Below, in pieces: positions 30,640 through 39,485 of a stretch of DNA of 64,000 nt. The notes beneath the pieces are model-generated. The model saw only the letters and a program-made list of their open reading frames with translations. It was not told the origin of the DNA and made no database searches. A program made the position numbers and the translations under genes. Position 1 is the stretch's first letter. Each line of letters begins with the position of its first letter. Source of the DNA: Candidatus Eisenbacteria bacterium. Lineage in GTDB: Bacteria > Desulfobacterota > Binatia > DP-6. Location: positions 32,860 through 96,859 of the forward strand of contig DATJZY010000093.1 in assembly GCA_035577985.1 (NCBI GenBank), given 5' to 3'.

Positions 30640-31044
30640 GTGGTGCCGACGACGCTGCGCTGGCTGGGGGCTCTGCTGGTCGTCCTCGGCGCAGCGCTCG
30701 TCGTCCGCAGCGGGCTGCTCCTGTCGGGGCGAGGGCGTCCGCGACGCGGTCCACAACCCGCGTTCGTCGTCGCCGGACCCTACCGCCGCGTGCGCAACCC
30801 GCTCTTCGGCGGGATCGTGATCGCGATCCTGGGCACGGCCGCCTGGGCGGCATCCGGTGCGATCGCTCTCGTGGCGATCGCGGCCGCCGCCGCGGCGCAC
30901 GCGTGGATCGTGCTCGTCGAGGAGCCCGCGCTCACGCGGCGCTTCGGGGCCGCGTACGAAGCGTACCTGCGCCGGGTTCCGCGCTGGTGGCCGTCGCGCT
31001 CCGCGTCCGACGACGACGAGGACGCCGCACGAGACGTCCGCTGA
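30640..31044 (+). CDS. Small membrane protein of the isoprenylcysteine/phospholipid methyltransferase fold
   Basis: The product has 134 residues from the GTG at 30640 (a second GTG follows at once). It has three likely membrane helices and the family motif of the PEMT/ICMT superfamily: GPYRRVRNPLFGGIVIAILG, then EEPALTRRFGAAYEAYLRRV and PRWW. In this family such motifs bind S-adenosylmethionine and the substrate lies in the membrane. The tail is acidic (SASDDDEDAA). The methyl acceptor is unknown. It is probably cotranscribed with the hydratase gene upstream. Confidence 0.75.
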   Translation: MVPTTLRWLGALLVVLGAALVVRSGLLLSGRGRPRRGPQPAFVVAGPYRRVRNPLFGGIVIAILGTAAWAASGAIALVAIAAAAAAHAWIVLVEEPALTRRFGAAYEAYLRRVPRWWPSRSASDDDEDAARDVR

Positions 31045-31420
31045 TGGGCCGGGGCGGAGCCGACTCGCGTCGGCATCCGCCGCCCGGCCTCCCCTTCTCT
31101 CTCCTCAGCCGTCCTTCCGCCCCGCCGCCCCTCAACCATCCCTGCAAGCGCGACCCCCGCGCTGCGCCACAACCACCGGGGGGACGACGAGAGCAGCATC
31201 CGTGCCGGCGCGCGCGGCAGGATTTCGTCGACCGTGGGCGGCGCTCCTGCGTCTCGGGGACCGGCGCGCAACCCGGCGACGTTGCGACGGTCCTCCGCAC
31301 GCTATGCGCTCCGGCACGCGCGCTGGCACGGCGGGCTCCGGCGCGACGGCGACGGCAGGCGAGATACGCGCCGGCGTGATGCGAGCGTCGCAAGCGCGAC
31401 TGCGCGTACGAACCTGAACG
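31045..31420. other. Intergenic stretch of 376 bases with no recognised gene
   Basis: It lies between two convergent genes. Open frames exist on both strands, but their composition is Arg/Ala/Pro-rich and none has a recognisable protein pattern, so they look like high-GC noise. The first part (about 31080-31145) is strongly pyrimidine-rich on the plus strand. I see no tRNA, repeat or clear terminator. Confidence 0.5.
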
Positions 31421-33592
31421 TCACCGGCGCTCGAGGAGCTCCCGGAGATCGGGGTTCTCGGCGAGCGCGGGGTCGAGACGCGCCGCCTCGAGCACCCAGC
31501 GCTCTAGCCGCTCCTTGTCGTTCACCTGCCGCGCCAGGTCGACGAGCGCCAGGACGGCCTCGCGGTGCGTGTCCTCCTGGGCCGCCGCGCGCTCGAGCTC
31601 GTCGAGCGCCTTGGTGGTGTCGCCGGCCTTGGCATAGGCGAGCGCAAGGTTGTAGCGAGCGCGCGGGAAATCCGGATCCTCCGCGACGCAGCGCGCGAGT
31701 GCCTGCGCGGCGTCGTTCCAACGTCCCTGTTGGGCGCGCAGGAGTCCCAGCGCGAAGGCCGAGTCGGGCACGGGATCGTTCGCCAGCACCGCCTCGAACT
31801 CGGCCGCTGCCTCGTCGATCCGTCCCATGCGGGCGAGCAGCATGCCGAGGTTGTGGCGGGTCCGATACGACTTCGGCCACAGGCGCAGCGCCGCCCGATA
31901 CTCCGCCAACGCATCGTCGAGGTCGCCGTGCGCGGCGTCGTCGATGGCGAGGTTGTAGTGGGCCTCGGGCGTGTCCGCGAGGCGCATCTGCCCGCTCCGC
32001 CATTCGGCCGTGGCGCGCGCGAGCGCCGCCGCGACGTCGGGTGGGAGCTCGCTCGCCGTCAGGTCGCGCAACGCGAACGCGACGTGCTGGCGGACGATCC
32101 GCACGGGATCGCCCAAATGCGCGAGCAGTGCCGCGCGCGGCTCGGGCGCGAGATGGGATCGCTGGCCGAAGGACCATGCAGCACCGGCCCGGACGAGCGC
32201 CTCGTCGTCGCCGAGCGCGGTCGTGAGCGCCTCGGTGACGCCGCTCGCGGTCGGGAAGCGCGCCAGCAGCCTCGCCGCCGATGCGCGATGGACGGCGTCC
32301 AGCTCGCCACCCACGAGCGCGATGAGACCGGGAACGCTCGCAGGGTCGCCGGCGCGCGCGCTCGCGATGGTGGCCGCGACCTCGCGCCGGAGGGCGCGCT
32401 TGCGACCGTCCGGATACCATTCGCGCATCCGCTCCGCCGCCCATGCGGCATCGCGATCGGTGTGGCATCGGTTGCACGCGTTCGGCACGCCGAGCGCGAT
32501 CGTCGCCTCGGGATCCGGACGAGCGAACGCATGGTCGTGTCGCGGATCGCGCTGCATGTAGACCGTGGTCGGCATGTGGCAGCCCCGGCAGTCGGCGCCG
32601 GGAGACGTGCTCGGATGGTGCGTGTGCGCCTCGCTGTCGTACCTGGGCTCGTGACACGTGCGACAGAGTGTGTTGCCCGGCTCGCGCGTGCCGTTCCCGT
32701 GCGGATCGTGGCAGTTCCAGCAGCGGATGCCCTCGCGGAACATCTTGCTCATGTGGAACGACACGCCCTCGTACAGCTCGTCCTTGATCTGCCCGTCGGG
32801 GTAGTACGCGTCGGTGTCCAGCAGCTCGGGCTCGAACGCGTCGAGGAACTCGTCCCCCGGCGTGAAATCGGCGCGCTCGACGCGGCGGGTGTGGCACGCC
32901 TCGCATGCCGCGAGGAATCGATCCGGATTCACTCCGGCCCATGGATCGGCGCGACCCTCACGTCGCGCGGAGGCGTGCGCCTCGCCCGGACCATGGCACG
33001 CCTCGCAGCCGACGCCCATCTCGCTCCATCGGCTGGCGTAGGTGTCGGTCGCGGGCAGGTAGCCCTTCTCGAAGCTCGTCGTGTGGCAGTAGAGGCACTG
33101 CGCGTTCGCGTTCATGCCGCGATTGGTCCAGTGCCCCCAATCGCCGGGGACACGCTGCTCGCCGGCGAAGAGATCGAACCACTCGCGACGCACGACGTCG
33201 AAAGCGCGCGGGAGTGCCTGCAGTCGTCCCGGGCGAATCGTTCCGACCGGTTGCTCGACGTGCTTGCGGCCGAGAACGTAGGAGATCGGAACGTCCTCCG
33301 CGTTGCCGAGGCTCGCAGCAGTCAGCTCAAGCTGACTGCCACGGCGCACGAGTGGTCCGTCGGCGGTGACCGGCGCCAGGATCGACGCATCGGCACCGAA
33401 CATCGCGAGATGATGGTTCGACGCCTCCCAGGTTCGCACGACATCGGCATGGCACGCCGCACACGACGCGGACCCGACGTAGCCTTTTGCGTCGGCGGGT
33501 CGGCCCGATTGCTCCGACGAGCCGCACGCGCCTAGCAGCGTTGCAAGAATCAGAACGACCTTCGGGCCGACGGACCACCTCCACACGCGCAC
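31421..33592 (-). CDS. Eight-haem c-type cytochrome lipoprotein with HEAT and TPR repeats
   Basis: The product has 723 residues from the GTG at 33592, which gives a lipoprotein signal peptide with lipobox LLGAC (Cys23). Eight CxxCH haem sites follow at about residues 44, 166, 196, 230, 291, 310, 335 and 373 (CAACH, CLYCH, CEACH, CEACH, CWNCH, CRTCH, CRGCH, CNRCH). Next comes a HEAT-like helical region (about 390-530), then TPR repeats (about 545-700), for example AHYNLAIDDAAHGDLDDALA. It resembles cytochrome c554-like multihaem proteins with a TPR tail. A periplasmic or outer-membrane electron-transfer or assembly role is likely; partners are unknown. An earlier in-frame ATG would run into the divergent gene. 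Confidence 0.86.
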   Translation of the reverse strand: MRVWRWSVGPKVVLILATLLGACGSSEQSGRPADAKGYVGSASCAACHADVVRTWEASNHHLAMFGADASILAPVTADGPLVRRGSQLELTAASLGNAEDVPISYVLGRKHVEQPVGTIRPGRLQALPRAFDVVRREWFDLFAGEQRVPGDWGHWTNRGMNANAQCLYCHTTSFEKGYLPATDTYASRWSEMGVGCEACHGPGEAHASARREGRADPWAGVNPDRFLAACEACHTRRVERADFTPGDEFLDAFEPELLDTDAYYPDGQIKDELYEGVSFHMSKMFREGIRCWNCHDPHGNGTREPGNTLCRTCHEPRYDSEAHTHHPSTSPGADCRGCHMPTTVYMQRDPRHDHAFARPDPEATIALGVPNACNRCHTDRDAAWAAERMREWYPDGRKRALRREVAATIASARAGDPASVPGLIALVGGELDAVHRASAARLLARFPTASGVTEALTTALGDDEALVRAGAAWSFGQRSHLAPEPRAALLAHLGDPVRIVRQHVAFALRDLTASELPPDVAAALARATAEWRSGQMRLADTPEAHYNLAIDDAAHGDLDDALAEYRAALRLWPKSYRTRHNLGMLLARMGRIDEAAAEFEAVLANDPVPDSAFALGLLRAQQGRWNDAAQALARCVAEDPDFPRARYNLALAYAKAGDTTKALDELERAAAQEDTHREAVLALVDLARQVNDKERLERWVLEAARLDPALAENPDLRELLERR

Positions 33593-33628
33593 GCGTGCGA
33601 GTCTATCGGCTCGATGCCGAAAAAACAC

Positions 33629-33658
33629 TTGACACTCCGGACGTTGGACGAATACCAC
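33629..33658 (+). promoter_or_regulatory. Candidate promoter of the sulfatase-like gene
   Basis: A perfect TTGACA is at 33629-33634, with a weak -10 (TACCAC at 33653-33658, 18-base spacing, 3 of 6 matches). The start of transcription would fall at or next to the ATG at 33666, and no ribosome-binding site precedes that ATG, which suggests a leaderless or near-leaderless message. Confidence 0.4.
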
Positions 33659-33665
33659 TTTTCCC

Positions 33666-35972
33666 ATGGCTCCGTGTGCCCGCCGCCTCTGGGCGGCGCT
33701 CGCCCTGTTCGCCGTCATGGGGCCGCTCGCGGCACCCGCCGACGCAAAAGCTCCGGTCGTGTGGGCGCGCAAACGCCTCTCGCCCTTCTGCGAGCCGCCG
33801 TACCTCTTCTACTCGAGTCAGCACGTCGCGGGACGCCCGCCGTGCTGCGCCACGATCGAAGGCGTGTGCGCCGGTGGCGCCGCGTGTCCGGTGAACGGGC
33901 AGTGTGCGGACGGCAAGGCTTGCGTTCCGGGGCCGGTCACCGATCGCCCGAACATCATCTTCTTCATCTCCGACGACCAGGGGTACTGCCACTACGGCAA
34001 CGCGGGTGAGTGTCGCAGCGCGCAGACGGGCACGCCCGTTCCGACGCCGAAGACACCGACCGTCGACATCCTCGAAGCGCACGGCACGGTGTTCCCGATC
34101 GCCCACAACACCGCGTCCTGGTGCTTCCCATCGCTCGCCACGATTCTCACCGGTCGCTATCAACGCAGCTTCCACGGGCAGAACAAGATCAACGAGGCCA
34201 CGTTCTCGACCGTTCCCAGCGCGCTGCGCGGGCTCACGGGCGCCGTGGGAACGGTGAACGACCCGTTCAACACGGGCAACAAGATCGGCGGCTACTGCAC
34301 GCTGCTCGCCGGCAAGTTCACCGGATCGCTCGACGAAACGTCCTTCGACGCGGTCGCGAAGACCGGCGGACGCTCGCTCGGCCGCAACGAGTGCGTCGCC
34401 GGGGCACCGGGACAGCCGCCGGCGTGCGGCACCAGCATCGCGTCGCCCTACTCTCCGTTCGTCGTCGGACGCCAGACGGACGTGTTCAACTTCCTCGACA
34501 TGCTGACCTACGAGCAGCCGGGCGCACCGGGGCAGTTCTCGATGCAGCACTTCTACATGTGGTACGCGCCGCGCGTTCCGCATCAGCCCCTGCGCTCGCC
34601 GCAGCCGGTGATCGACTATCTGTTCGGCGGCCTCGGCAGCTTCCCGCGCGGCGGCGTCATGAACCTCGGCCAGTGGTGCACCGGCCAGACCTGCGCGCCG
34701 GTCGTCTCGGCGTTCAACGAGACGAACTTCGGCACCGTCCATCAGTTCTTCGGGAACATCTGGTGGGCCGACGACAACGTCCGCGAGCTGCGCAAGTTCC
34801 TCGCCATGGAAACGGCGCCGCATTGCTTCGCGTCGAACCGGCGCAGCCGCTTCGACATCGCGACGCAGTCGCAGTGCGAGACCCTTGGCGGAACGTGGGG
34901 CGGCATCGCGCCCGATCTCACCCGCAACACGATCTTCATGTACTTCTCCGACAACGGCTGGCACCTGCCGAGCTCGAAGCACGCGTTCACGGAGAACGGC
35001 CACCGCACGCGCCTCATCGTGTTCGATCCACGCGACTTGCCGACCATCCCGTCGTGGGATCCCGCCCAGGAGACGCCGCAGCCGCCCGCCTACGTCAGCC
35101 CAGCGCTCGCCCACACGGTGGATCTGCTCCCAACCGCCCTCGGCTTCGCCCTCGGGACGCCGGGCGGCAACGCGTGTCCGGTCGGTCCGGACGGCTTCGC
35201 CTGCGACGGTCACGACCTACGGCCGTATTTCGGCGATGCACCCGGCGGACCCGGGGCACCGGAGAGCCTGCGACACTCGCTCTGCGGCCACCAGACCAAG
35301 AGGACGACGGTGCCGACGCGCAACCGCTATCTGCTGACGCGGCCGGGCGCCGTCGGCCGCTGCACCAAGGCGACGAACGCGGCGTGCACGACGTCGGCCG
35401 AATGCCAGCCGGGCGAGTTCTGCCTGGGCGGCCAGTGCGCCCCCAATGTCGGCGAAGTCGCGTGCTCGACGTTCACGCCGTGCCCCGCCGGAGCGGCGTG
35501 CCTGGGCGGCGTCTGCCGGATGGGCCCCGCCTGCATCGACGACAACGACTGCGCCGGGCTCGTGGGCGCGGGGTACGTGTGCGCGGGCAAGTCCGAGAAG
35601 TGGTGTCGCAACGCCCCCAACGTGCAGTGCGGGACGAGCGACGACTGTCCGGTGTGTCCATCGGTCAACGGCAATCCGGTGCCCTGCAAGCGCCTGTGCG
35701 AGGCCCGGATGCTCAAGACGTACATCAGCCCGGGTGCCGTCGCGTCCGCTCAGCTGACGGACCTGTTCATCGACCCGGACGAAACGGACCTCCACGCCGG
35801 CAATCCGACGTCGCTCATCACGCAGATCTCGAGCATGACGGGTCCGTACGCCGGTGCGATCCGGAAGATGAACTGCTGCATCGACGATTGGTGGCCCGAC
35901 GTCGTCGCGGAATCGGGCACGCTCTGCACGACCGGCTATTCGTGCCCGGCCGACCTCGTCTGCGACCACTAG
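33666..35972 (+). CDS. Exported Cys-rich sulfatase-like hydrolase
   Basis: The product has 768 residues, with a signal peptide at about 1-27 (cleavage near ADA). It has the alkaline-phosphatase/sulfatase fold. The metal site IIFFISDDQGY has Asp103 and Asp104, and SDNGWH is at about 428-433. The downstream motif SKHAFTENGHRTRLIVFDP is also present. The modification site reads SWCFPSLATILTGRY: Cys153 is present but the Arg of CxPxR is Leu157. The last 200 residues are rich in Cys, with repeats such as SAECQPGEFCLGGQC, like EGF-type Cys repeats of exported myxobacterial proteins. It would cleave a sulfate or phosphate ester outside the cytoplasm; the substrate is unknown. Confidence 0.85.
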   Translation: MAPCARRLWAALALFAVMGPLAAPADAKAPVVWARKRLSPFCEPPYLFYSSQHVAGRPPCCATIEGVCAGGAACPVNGQCADGKACVPGPVTDRPNIIFFISDDQGYCHYGNAGECRSAQTGTPVPTPKTPTVDILEAHGTVFPIAHNTASWCFPSLATILTGRYQRSFHGQNKINEATFSTVPSALRGLTGAVGTVNDPFNTGNKIGGYCTLLAGKFTGSLDETSFDAVAKTGGRSLGRNECVAGAPGQPPACGTSIASPYSPFVVGRQTDVFNFLDMLTYEQPGAPGQFSMQHFYMWYAPRVPHQPLRSPQPVIDYLFGGLGSFPRGGVMNLGQWCTGQTCAPVVSAFNETNFGTVHQFFGNIWWADDNVRELRKFLAMETAPHCFASNRRSRFDIATQSQCETLGGTWGGIAPDLTRNTIFMYFSDNGWHLPSSKHAFTENGHRTRLIVFDPRDLPTIPSWDPAQETPQPPAYVSPALAHTVDLLPTALGFALGTPGGNACPVGPDGFACDGHDLRPYFGDAPGGPGAPESLRHSLCGHQTKRTTVPTRNRYLLTRPGAVGRCTKATNAACTTSAECQPGEFCLGGQCAPNVGEVACSTFTPCPAGAACLGGVCRMGPACIDDNDCAGLVGAGYVCAGKSEKWCRNAPNVQCGTSDDCPVCPSVNGNPVPCKRLCEARMLKTYISPGAVASAQLTDLFIDPDETDLHAGNPTSLITQISSMTGPYAGAIRKMNCCIDDWWPDVVAESGTLCTTGYSCPADLVCDH

Positions 35973-36060
35973 CCGGGTCCGACGCGCGGCGTTAGCCGGC
36001 CGTCCGAGCGCGGGCCGCTGTCTTGCTACGGCGTCGGCCCGCGGCTACCGTCCGCGCCGC

Positions 36061-37431
36061 ATGACGGATTTCCGCGCGAGCGGGCACGCGGTGCTGATCG
36101 AGGACACCCGTCAGCTCGTCGAGGAGTTCCACCGGGCCGCCAAGCCGCGCGCGCGCTGGATGGTCGGCACCGAGTACGAGAAGGTCGCCGTCGACGCGAA
36201 GACCGGACGCGCGGTGCCGTTCACGGGCCCCCGCGGCATCGAACGTCTCCTCACGCTGCTCGCCGAGCGGTTCGGCTGGGAGCCGCGAGAGGAGAGCGGC
36301 GCCGTCATCGCCCTCGCGCGCGAAGGGCAGTCGATCACGCTCGAGCCGGGTGGACAGATCGAGCTCGCCGGCCGTCCCTGCGCAGATCTGCACGCCACGC
36401 GGGAGGAGGTCGACACGCACGTCCGCGAGCTGGTGGCGGTCGGCCGGGAGCTGGGCATCTCGTTCCTCGGCCTCGGCTGCCATCCGCTCAGCACGCTCGA
36501 CGAGATCGCGTGGGTGCCGAAGCAGCGCTACCGCATCATGCGCGAGTACATGACGCGCGTCGGCAAGCTCGGCCACCGCATGATGAAGCAGACCGCGACC
36601 GTGCAGGCCAACATCGACTTCTCCGACGAGCGCGACGCCATGCGAAAGCTCCGCGTCGGCATGGGCATCGCGCCGATCGTGAACGCAATCTTCGCGAACT
36701 CGCCCCTGGTCGACGGGGACCTCTCGGGTCACCTGAGCTTCCGCGGACACGTGTGGACCGACACCGATCGCACCCGCTGCGGCCTCCTTCCGTTCGCGTT
36801 CCGCGACGACGCCGGCTTCCACGACTACGTCGACTGGGCCCTCGACGTCCCGTTGTACTTCATCCTGCGCGACGGACGCTACGTGACCGACGTCACGGGG
36901 ATTCCCTTCCGCCGGTTCCTGTCGGAGGGCTTCGGCGGCGCCCGCGCCACCCTCGACGACTGGAACCTGCACCTGACGACCCTGTTCCCCGAGGTCCGCC
37001 TGAAGGGCTTCATCGAGTTTCGTTCCGCCGACAGCCAGCCGCCCGGCCGGGTGGTCGCGCTGCCGGCCCTGGTGAAAGGGGTTTTCTACGATGCCGACTG
37101 CCAGGAGGCCGGCCTCGACGTCGTGAAGCGGTGGTCGGTCGATCAGGTGCGCGAGCTCTACGACGACGTGACCCGAGGGGCCCTGGCGGCCCGTATGAAG
37201 GGCGTGCGTGTCGTCGAGCTCGCCCGAGAGCTCCTGGAGATCGCCGCCGAGGGGCTCCGGCGTCAGCAGGCCCGCAACGAGGCCGGGCAGGACGAGCGGA
37301 TCTACCTCGAGCCCGTGATCGAGCAGGTGGCGGGCGGCCGCACCCTGGCCGACGACCTCAGCCGCCAGTGGAGCGGCCCCTGGGAGCGGGCCGTGGAGCC
37401 GCTGCTCACCGCGACGGCTATCGGCATTTGA
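36061..37431 (+). CDS. gshA: Glutamate-cysteine ligase, plant/proteobacterial type (GCS2)
   Basis: This enzyme makes gamma-glutamylcysteine from Glu, Cys and ATP, the first step of glutathione synthesis. The product has 456 residues. Landmarks are WMVGTEYEKVAVD, the ATP/metal segment ITLEPGGQIELAGRP, MKQTATVQANIDFSDE and LKGFIEFRSADSQPP. The length and motifs match the plant-type class rather than E. coli GshA. Two glutathione transferase genes lie 15 kb downstream, which fits a glutathione-using cell. gshB is not in the window. Confidence 0.93.
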   Translation: MTDFRASGHAVLIEDTRQLVEEFHRAAKPRARWMVGTEYEKVAVDAKTGRAVPFTGPRGIERLLTLLAERFGWEPREESGAVIALAREGQSITLEPGGQIELAGRPCADLHATREEVDTHVRELVAVGRELGISFLGLGCHPLSTLDEIAWVPKQRYRIMREYMTRVGKLGHRMMKQTATVQANIDFSDERDAMRKLRVGMGIAPIVNAIFANSPLVDGDLSGHLSFRGHVWTDTDRTRCGLLPFAFRDDAGFHDYVDWALDVPLYFILRDGRYVTDVTGIPFRRFLSEGFGGARATLDDWNLHLTTLFPEVRLKGFIEFRSADSQPPGRVVALPALVKGVFYDADCQEAGLDVVKRWSVDQVRELYDDVTRGALAARMKGVRVVELARELLEIAAEGLRRQQARNEAGQDERIYLEPVIEQVAGGRTLADDLSRQWSGPWERAVEPLLTATAIGI

Positions 37432-37520
37432 GCCGTAACCCTATTGCAATCCGTTCGGCCACGCGATAAGGGCGTCTAATTTGACGGCACAAGGTTTTTC
37501 ATCCGAGTGGCCGTTCAGTA

Positions 37521-37572
37521 ACGACGACCCGTCGTGGTAAGGCTCTGGGCGTTCGATCGCCTCGGGCGATCG
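37521..37572 (+). promoter_or_regulatory. Two perfect hairpins in the leader of the next gene
   Basis: ACGACG (37521-37526) pairs with CGTCGT (37530-37535) around ACC. CGATCGCC (37554-37561) pairs with GGCGATCG (37565-37572) around TCG. Both lie in the 167-base gap between gshA and the unknown gene at 37599. A TTGACG word about 40 bases before the first hairpin could be a -35. The pair may attenuate gshA read-through or shape the leader of the next gene. The last bases before that gene, GGAGGAGGGG, are a strong ribosome site. Confidence 0.5.
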
Positions 37573-37598
37573 TTCTCCGCCGAGCGGAGGAGGGGTAG

Positions 37599-38021
37599 AT
37601 GGTTGCGAAGGGGAAGCGGGGCTTTTCGGGCGGGCACGACAGGTTGGCGACGTTGTTCGAACCAGACGTTCTTCTACCGGCACAATTTTTTGCGGCATTC
37701 AGGCGGGCGGGGGGTCTCGAGCGTGAGCGTCTTCTGATGCTCGCCGTCCTCGAGGACGCCATCGACTGCTACCAGAAGTTCGCGCACGCGCGGGATCCCA
37801 GGGGCGTGCAGATGTTCCAGGAAGCGCAGGAGTGGGTCTCTTCGAGCGATCGGAGCTGGCTCTTCTCCTTCGAGAACATCTGCGACACGCTCGAGATCAA
37901 CGCGGACTACGTCCGGCGGGGTCTCCGCGAGTGGCGTGAGCGGGGCGGGCTGCCTCGACGGGCCAAGGTCGCAGAGCTCGCTGCGGCCGGGTCGGCCGAG
38001 CTGCAGGAAGTCAGCGCCTGA
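37599..38021 (+). CDS. Conserved-looking protein of unknown function
   Basis: The product has 140 residues, cytoplasmic, with no signal or membrane segment. A first helical region has LERERLLMLAVLEDAIDCYQ. A second has AQEWVSSSDRSWLFSFENIC, then DTLEINADYVRRGLREWRER, which looks like a small helix-turn-helix-type domain. I recall similar short proteins in deltaproteobacteria but no function. A strong GGAGGAGGGG ribosome site directly before the ATG suggests real and good expression. It stands alone after a hairpin-rich leader. A DNA-binding or phage-derived role is possible but not shown. Confidence 0.78.
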   Translation: MVAKGKRGFSGGHDRLATLFEPDVLLPAQFFAAFRRAGGLERERLLMLAVLEDAIDCYQKFAHARDPRGVQMFQEAQEWVSSSDRSWLFSFENICDTLEINADYVRRGLREWRERGGLPRRAKVAELAAAGSAELQEVSA

Positions 38022-38032
38022 TCTCGCGCCGT

Positions 38033-38045
38033 GCCCCGACGGGGC
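38033..38045. terminator. Short GC hairpin between convergent genes
   Basis: GCCCC and GGGGC pair around GAC in the 31-base gap between the plus-strand gene ending at 38021 and the minus-strand gene ending at 38053. The stem is only five bases and no T-run follows, so it is at most a weak bidirectional terminator. Confidence 0.35.
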
Positions 38046-38052
38046 CGGCAAG

Positions 38053-38445
38053 TCAGCGCAGAGTGATCAGCACGCGACGATCGCGTGGGCCGTCGAGTTC
38101 CGCCAGCATGATCGCCTGCCAGGTCCCCAGACAGAGCTTCCCCTTGCGGAAGGGGATCGTCTCGCCGGGGCCGAGGATCGCCGCCTGGATGTGCGAGGCC
38201 GCGTTGCCGTCCACCCGGTCGTGGCGCCAGATCCCGGCCGGAATCAGGCGGTCGAGGGCGTCGAGCAGGTCGACGCACACGTTGGGGTCGTCGTTCTCGT
38301 TCACGACGATCGCCGCCGTCGCGTGCGCCACGTAGACCTGGCAGAGACCCTCCTCGAGCCGGCTCTGCGCCACGACCTCGGCCACCTGTGGGGTGAGGTC
38401 GACGAGCTCCCGCTTGGCCCCGGTCCGGACGTGCAGCTCGGTCAT
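38053..38445 (-). CDS. yjbQ: YjbQ family protein (UPF0047, secondary thiamine-phosphate-synthase type)
   Basis: The product has 130 residues, a small trimeric cytoplasmic protein family that in E. coli shows weak thiamine phosphate synthase activity; its main role is unclear. Landmarks are YVAHATAAIVVNENDDPNVC and the family signature KGKLCLGTWQAIMLAELDGP. The ATG overlaps the stop of the L,D-transpeptidase gene by four bases, so the two are translationally coupled. Confidence 0.88.
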   Translation of the reverse strand: MTELHVRTGAKRELVDLTPQVAEVVAQSRLEEGLCQVYVAHATAAIVVNENDDPNVCVDLLDALDRLIPAGIWRHDRVDGNAASHIQAAILGPGETIPFRKGKLCLGTWQAIMLAELDGPRDRRVLITLR

Positions 38446-39449
38446 TGCGAGTCGTACGACGCTATCGACGCCCCCTCGACACCGGGCGAGATCTGGAACG
38501 GGATCCCGCCCGCGTTGAGGAGCCCGTCCAGGAGCAGCTCCTTGTCGATCTCGCCGCCGAAGCCGTGGCTGTCGATCAGGCCCATCGCCTCGCGGAAGAT
38601 CGCCGGGTTGTGCCCATAGATGTCCTCGTGCGCCTCGGCGAAAACGACGTCGCCGCGGCGCCCGATCTTGATCGTCTGATACGTGAACTCGCCGGGGGTG
38701 CCGATCGGGACCGTAGGGAAGAGCCGCTCGATGTCCTCGGGATAGAGCCGCACGCAACCGTGGCTCACCTGCATGCCGACGCCCCACGGGATGTTCGTGC
38801 CGTGGATGCGGTACATCGGTAGGGTCAGCTCGAGACGGTACTTCCCCAATGGGTTGTCCGGATCGCCGCCGGGGATGAAGGTGCGCGGGTCGTCGCGCTC
38901 CTCGATGTGCTCCTTGCGGATGGACTCGGGGATGTTCCACTGCGGGTTGACGGTCTTCCCGTTCACCCGGAAACTTCCGGTCGGCGTTCGCCAGTCGTCG
39001 CGACCGAGACCGACCGGGTAGGTATAGACGGTGGTGGTCCCCGGCTGGCTGCCGCGCTTGTAGTAGAACAGGCGCATCTCGGGGATGTTCACGATGATCC
39101 CCGAATAGCTGCAGCATGGGAGCACCCACTCCGTCGGCAGGAGGACGACTGCGCCGATCGGTGGCACCCAGGGATCGAGACCCGGATTCGCCTCGACGAT
39201 CTCGTTGTAGCCGAGGCTGTAGAGGCGGGCGAGGTCCATCAAGGTGTCGCCCCTCTTCACGCGGTACATCTTCGTCTCGCCGATGACGGTGATCGGACCG
39301 CCGTTCACCGGCGTCGGGATGGTGTAGACGGCGTTCGGCTTGGCGAAGAAATCCTCTTCCGTGTACGCCGCGGCGTGCGCGACGACCGCGCCCGCGACCA
39401 CGCACACCGCGACGACGCACCCCCGCACCACCGTCCGGGCCCGCTTCAT
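38442..39449 (-). CDS. Exported L,D-transpeptidase with LysM domain
   Basis: This periplasmic enzyme makes 3-3 cross-links in peptidoglycan or links proteins to it. The product has 335 residues, with a signal peptide at about 1-27 (AHA). A LysM domain at about 60-105 (MYRVKRGDTLMDLARLYSLG) binds peptidoglycan. The YkuD domain spans about 115-265, with His216 in YRIHGTNIPWGVG and the catalytic SHGCVRLYPED, with Cys232 and Arg234. All catalytic residues are present. A 70-residue tail of unknown role follows. This matches the ErfK/YbiS/YnhG layout. Confidence 0.93.
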   Translation of the reverse strand: MKRARTVVRGCVVAVCVVAGAVVAHAAAYTEEDFFAKPNAVYTIPTPVNGGPITVIGETKMYRVKRGDTLMDLARLYSLGYNEIVEANPGLDPWVPPIGAVVLLPTEWVLPCCSYSGIIVNIPEMRLFYYKRGSQPGTTTVYTYPVGLGRDDWRTPTGSFRVNGKTVNPQWNIPESIRKEHIEERDDPRTFIPGGDPDNPLGKYRLELTLPMYRIHGTNIPWGVGMQVSHGCVRLYPEDIERLFPTVPIGTPGEFTYQTIKIGRRGDVVFAEAHEDIYGHNPAIFREAMGLIDSHGFGGEIDKELLLDGLLNAGGIPFQISPGVEGASIASYDSQ

Positions 39450-39485
39450 CGCGCCACCGTAGCGACGAGCTGGATGCGACTCAAA

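Noticed and set aside
31045..31420. Possible small genes in the 376-base gap
   Set aside because: Open frames on both strands lack ribosome sites and show only low-complexity Arg/Ala/Pro sequence, with no family pattern.
31565..33535. A 656-codon open frame antisense to the multihaem cytochrome
   Set aside because: The minus-strand reading has eight CxxCH sites, a lipobox and TPR repeats; the plus-strand reading has none of these and no recognisable domain.
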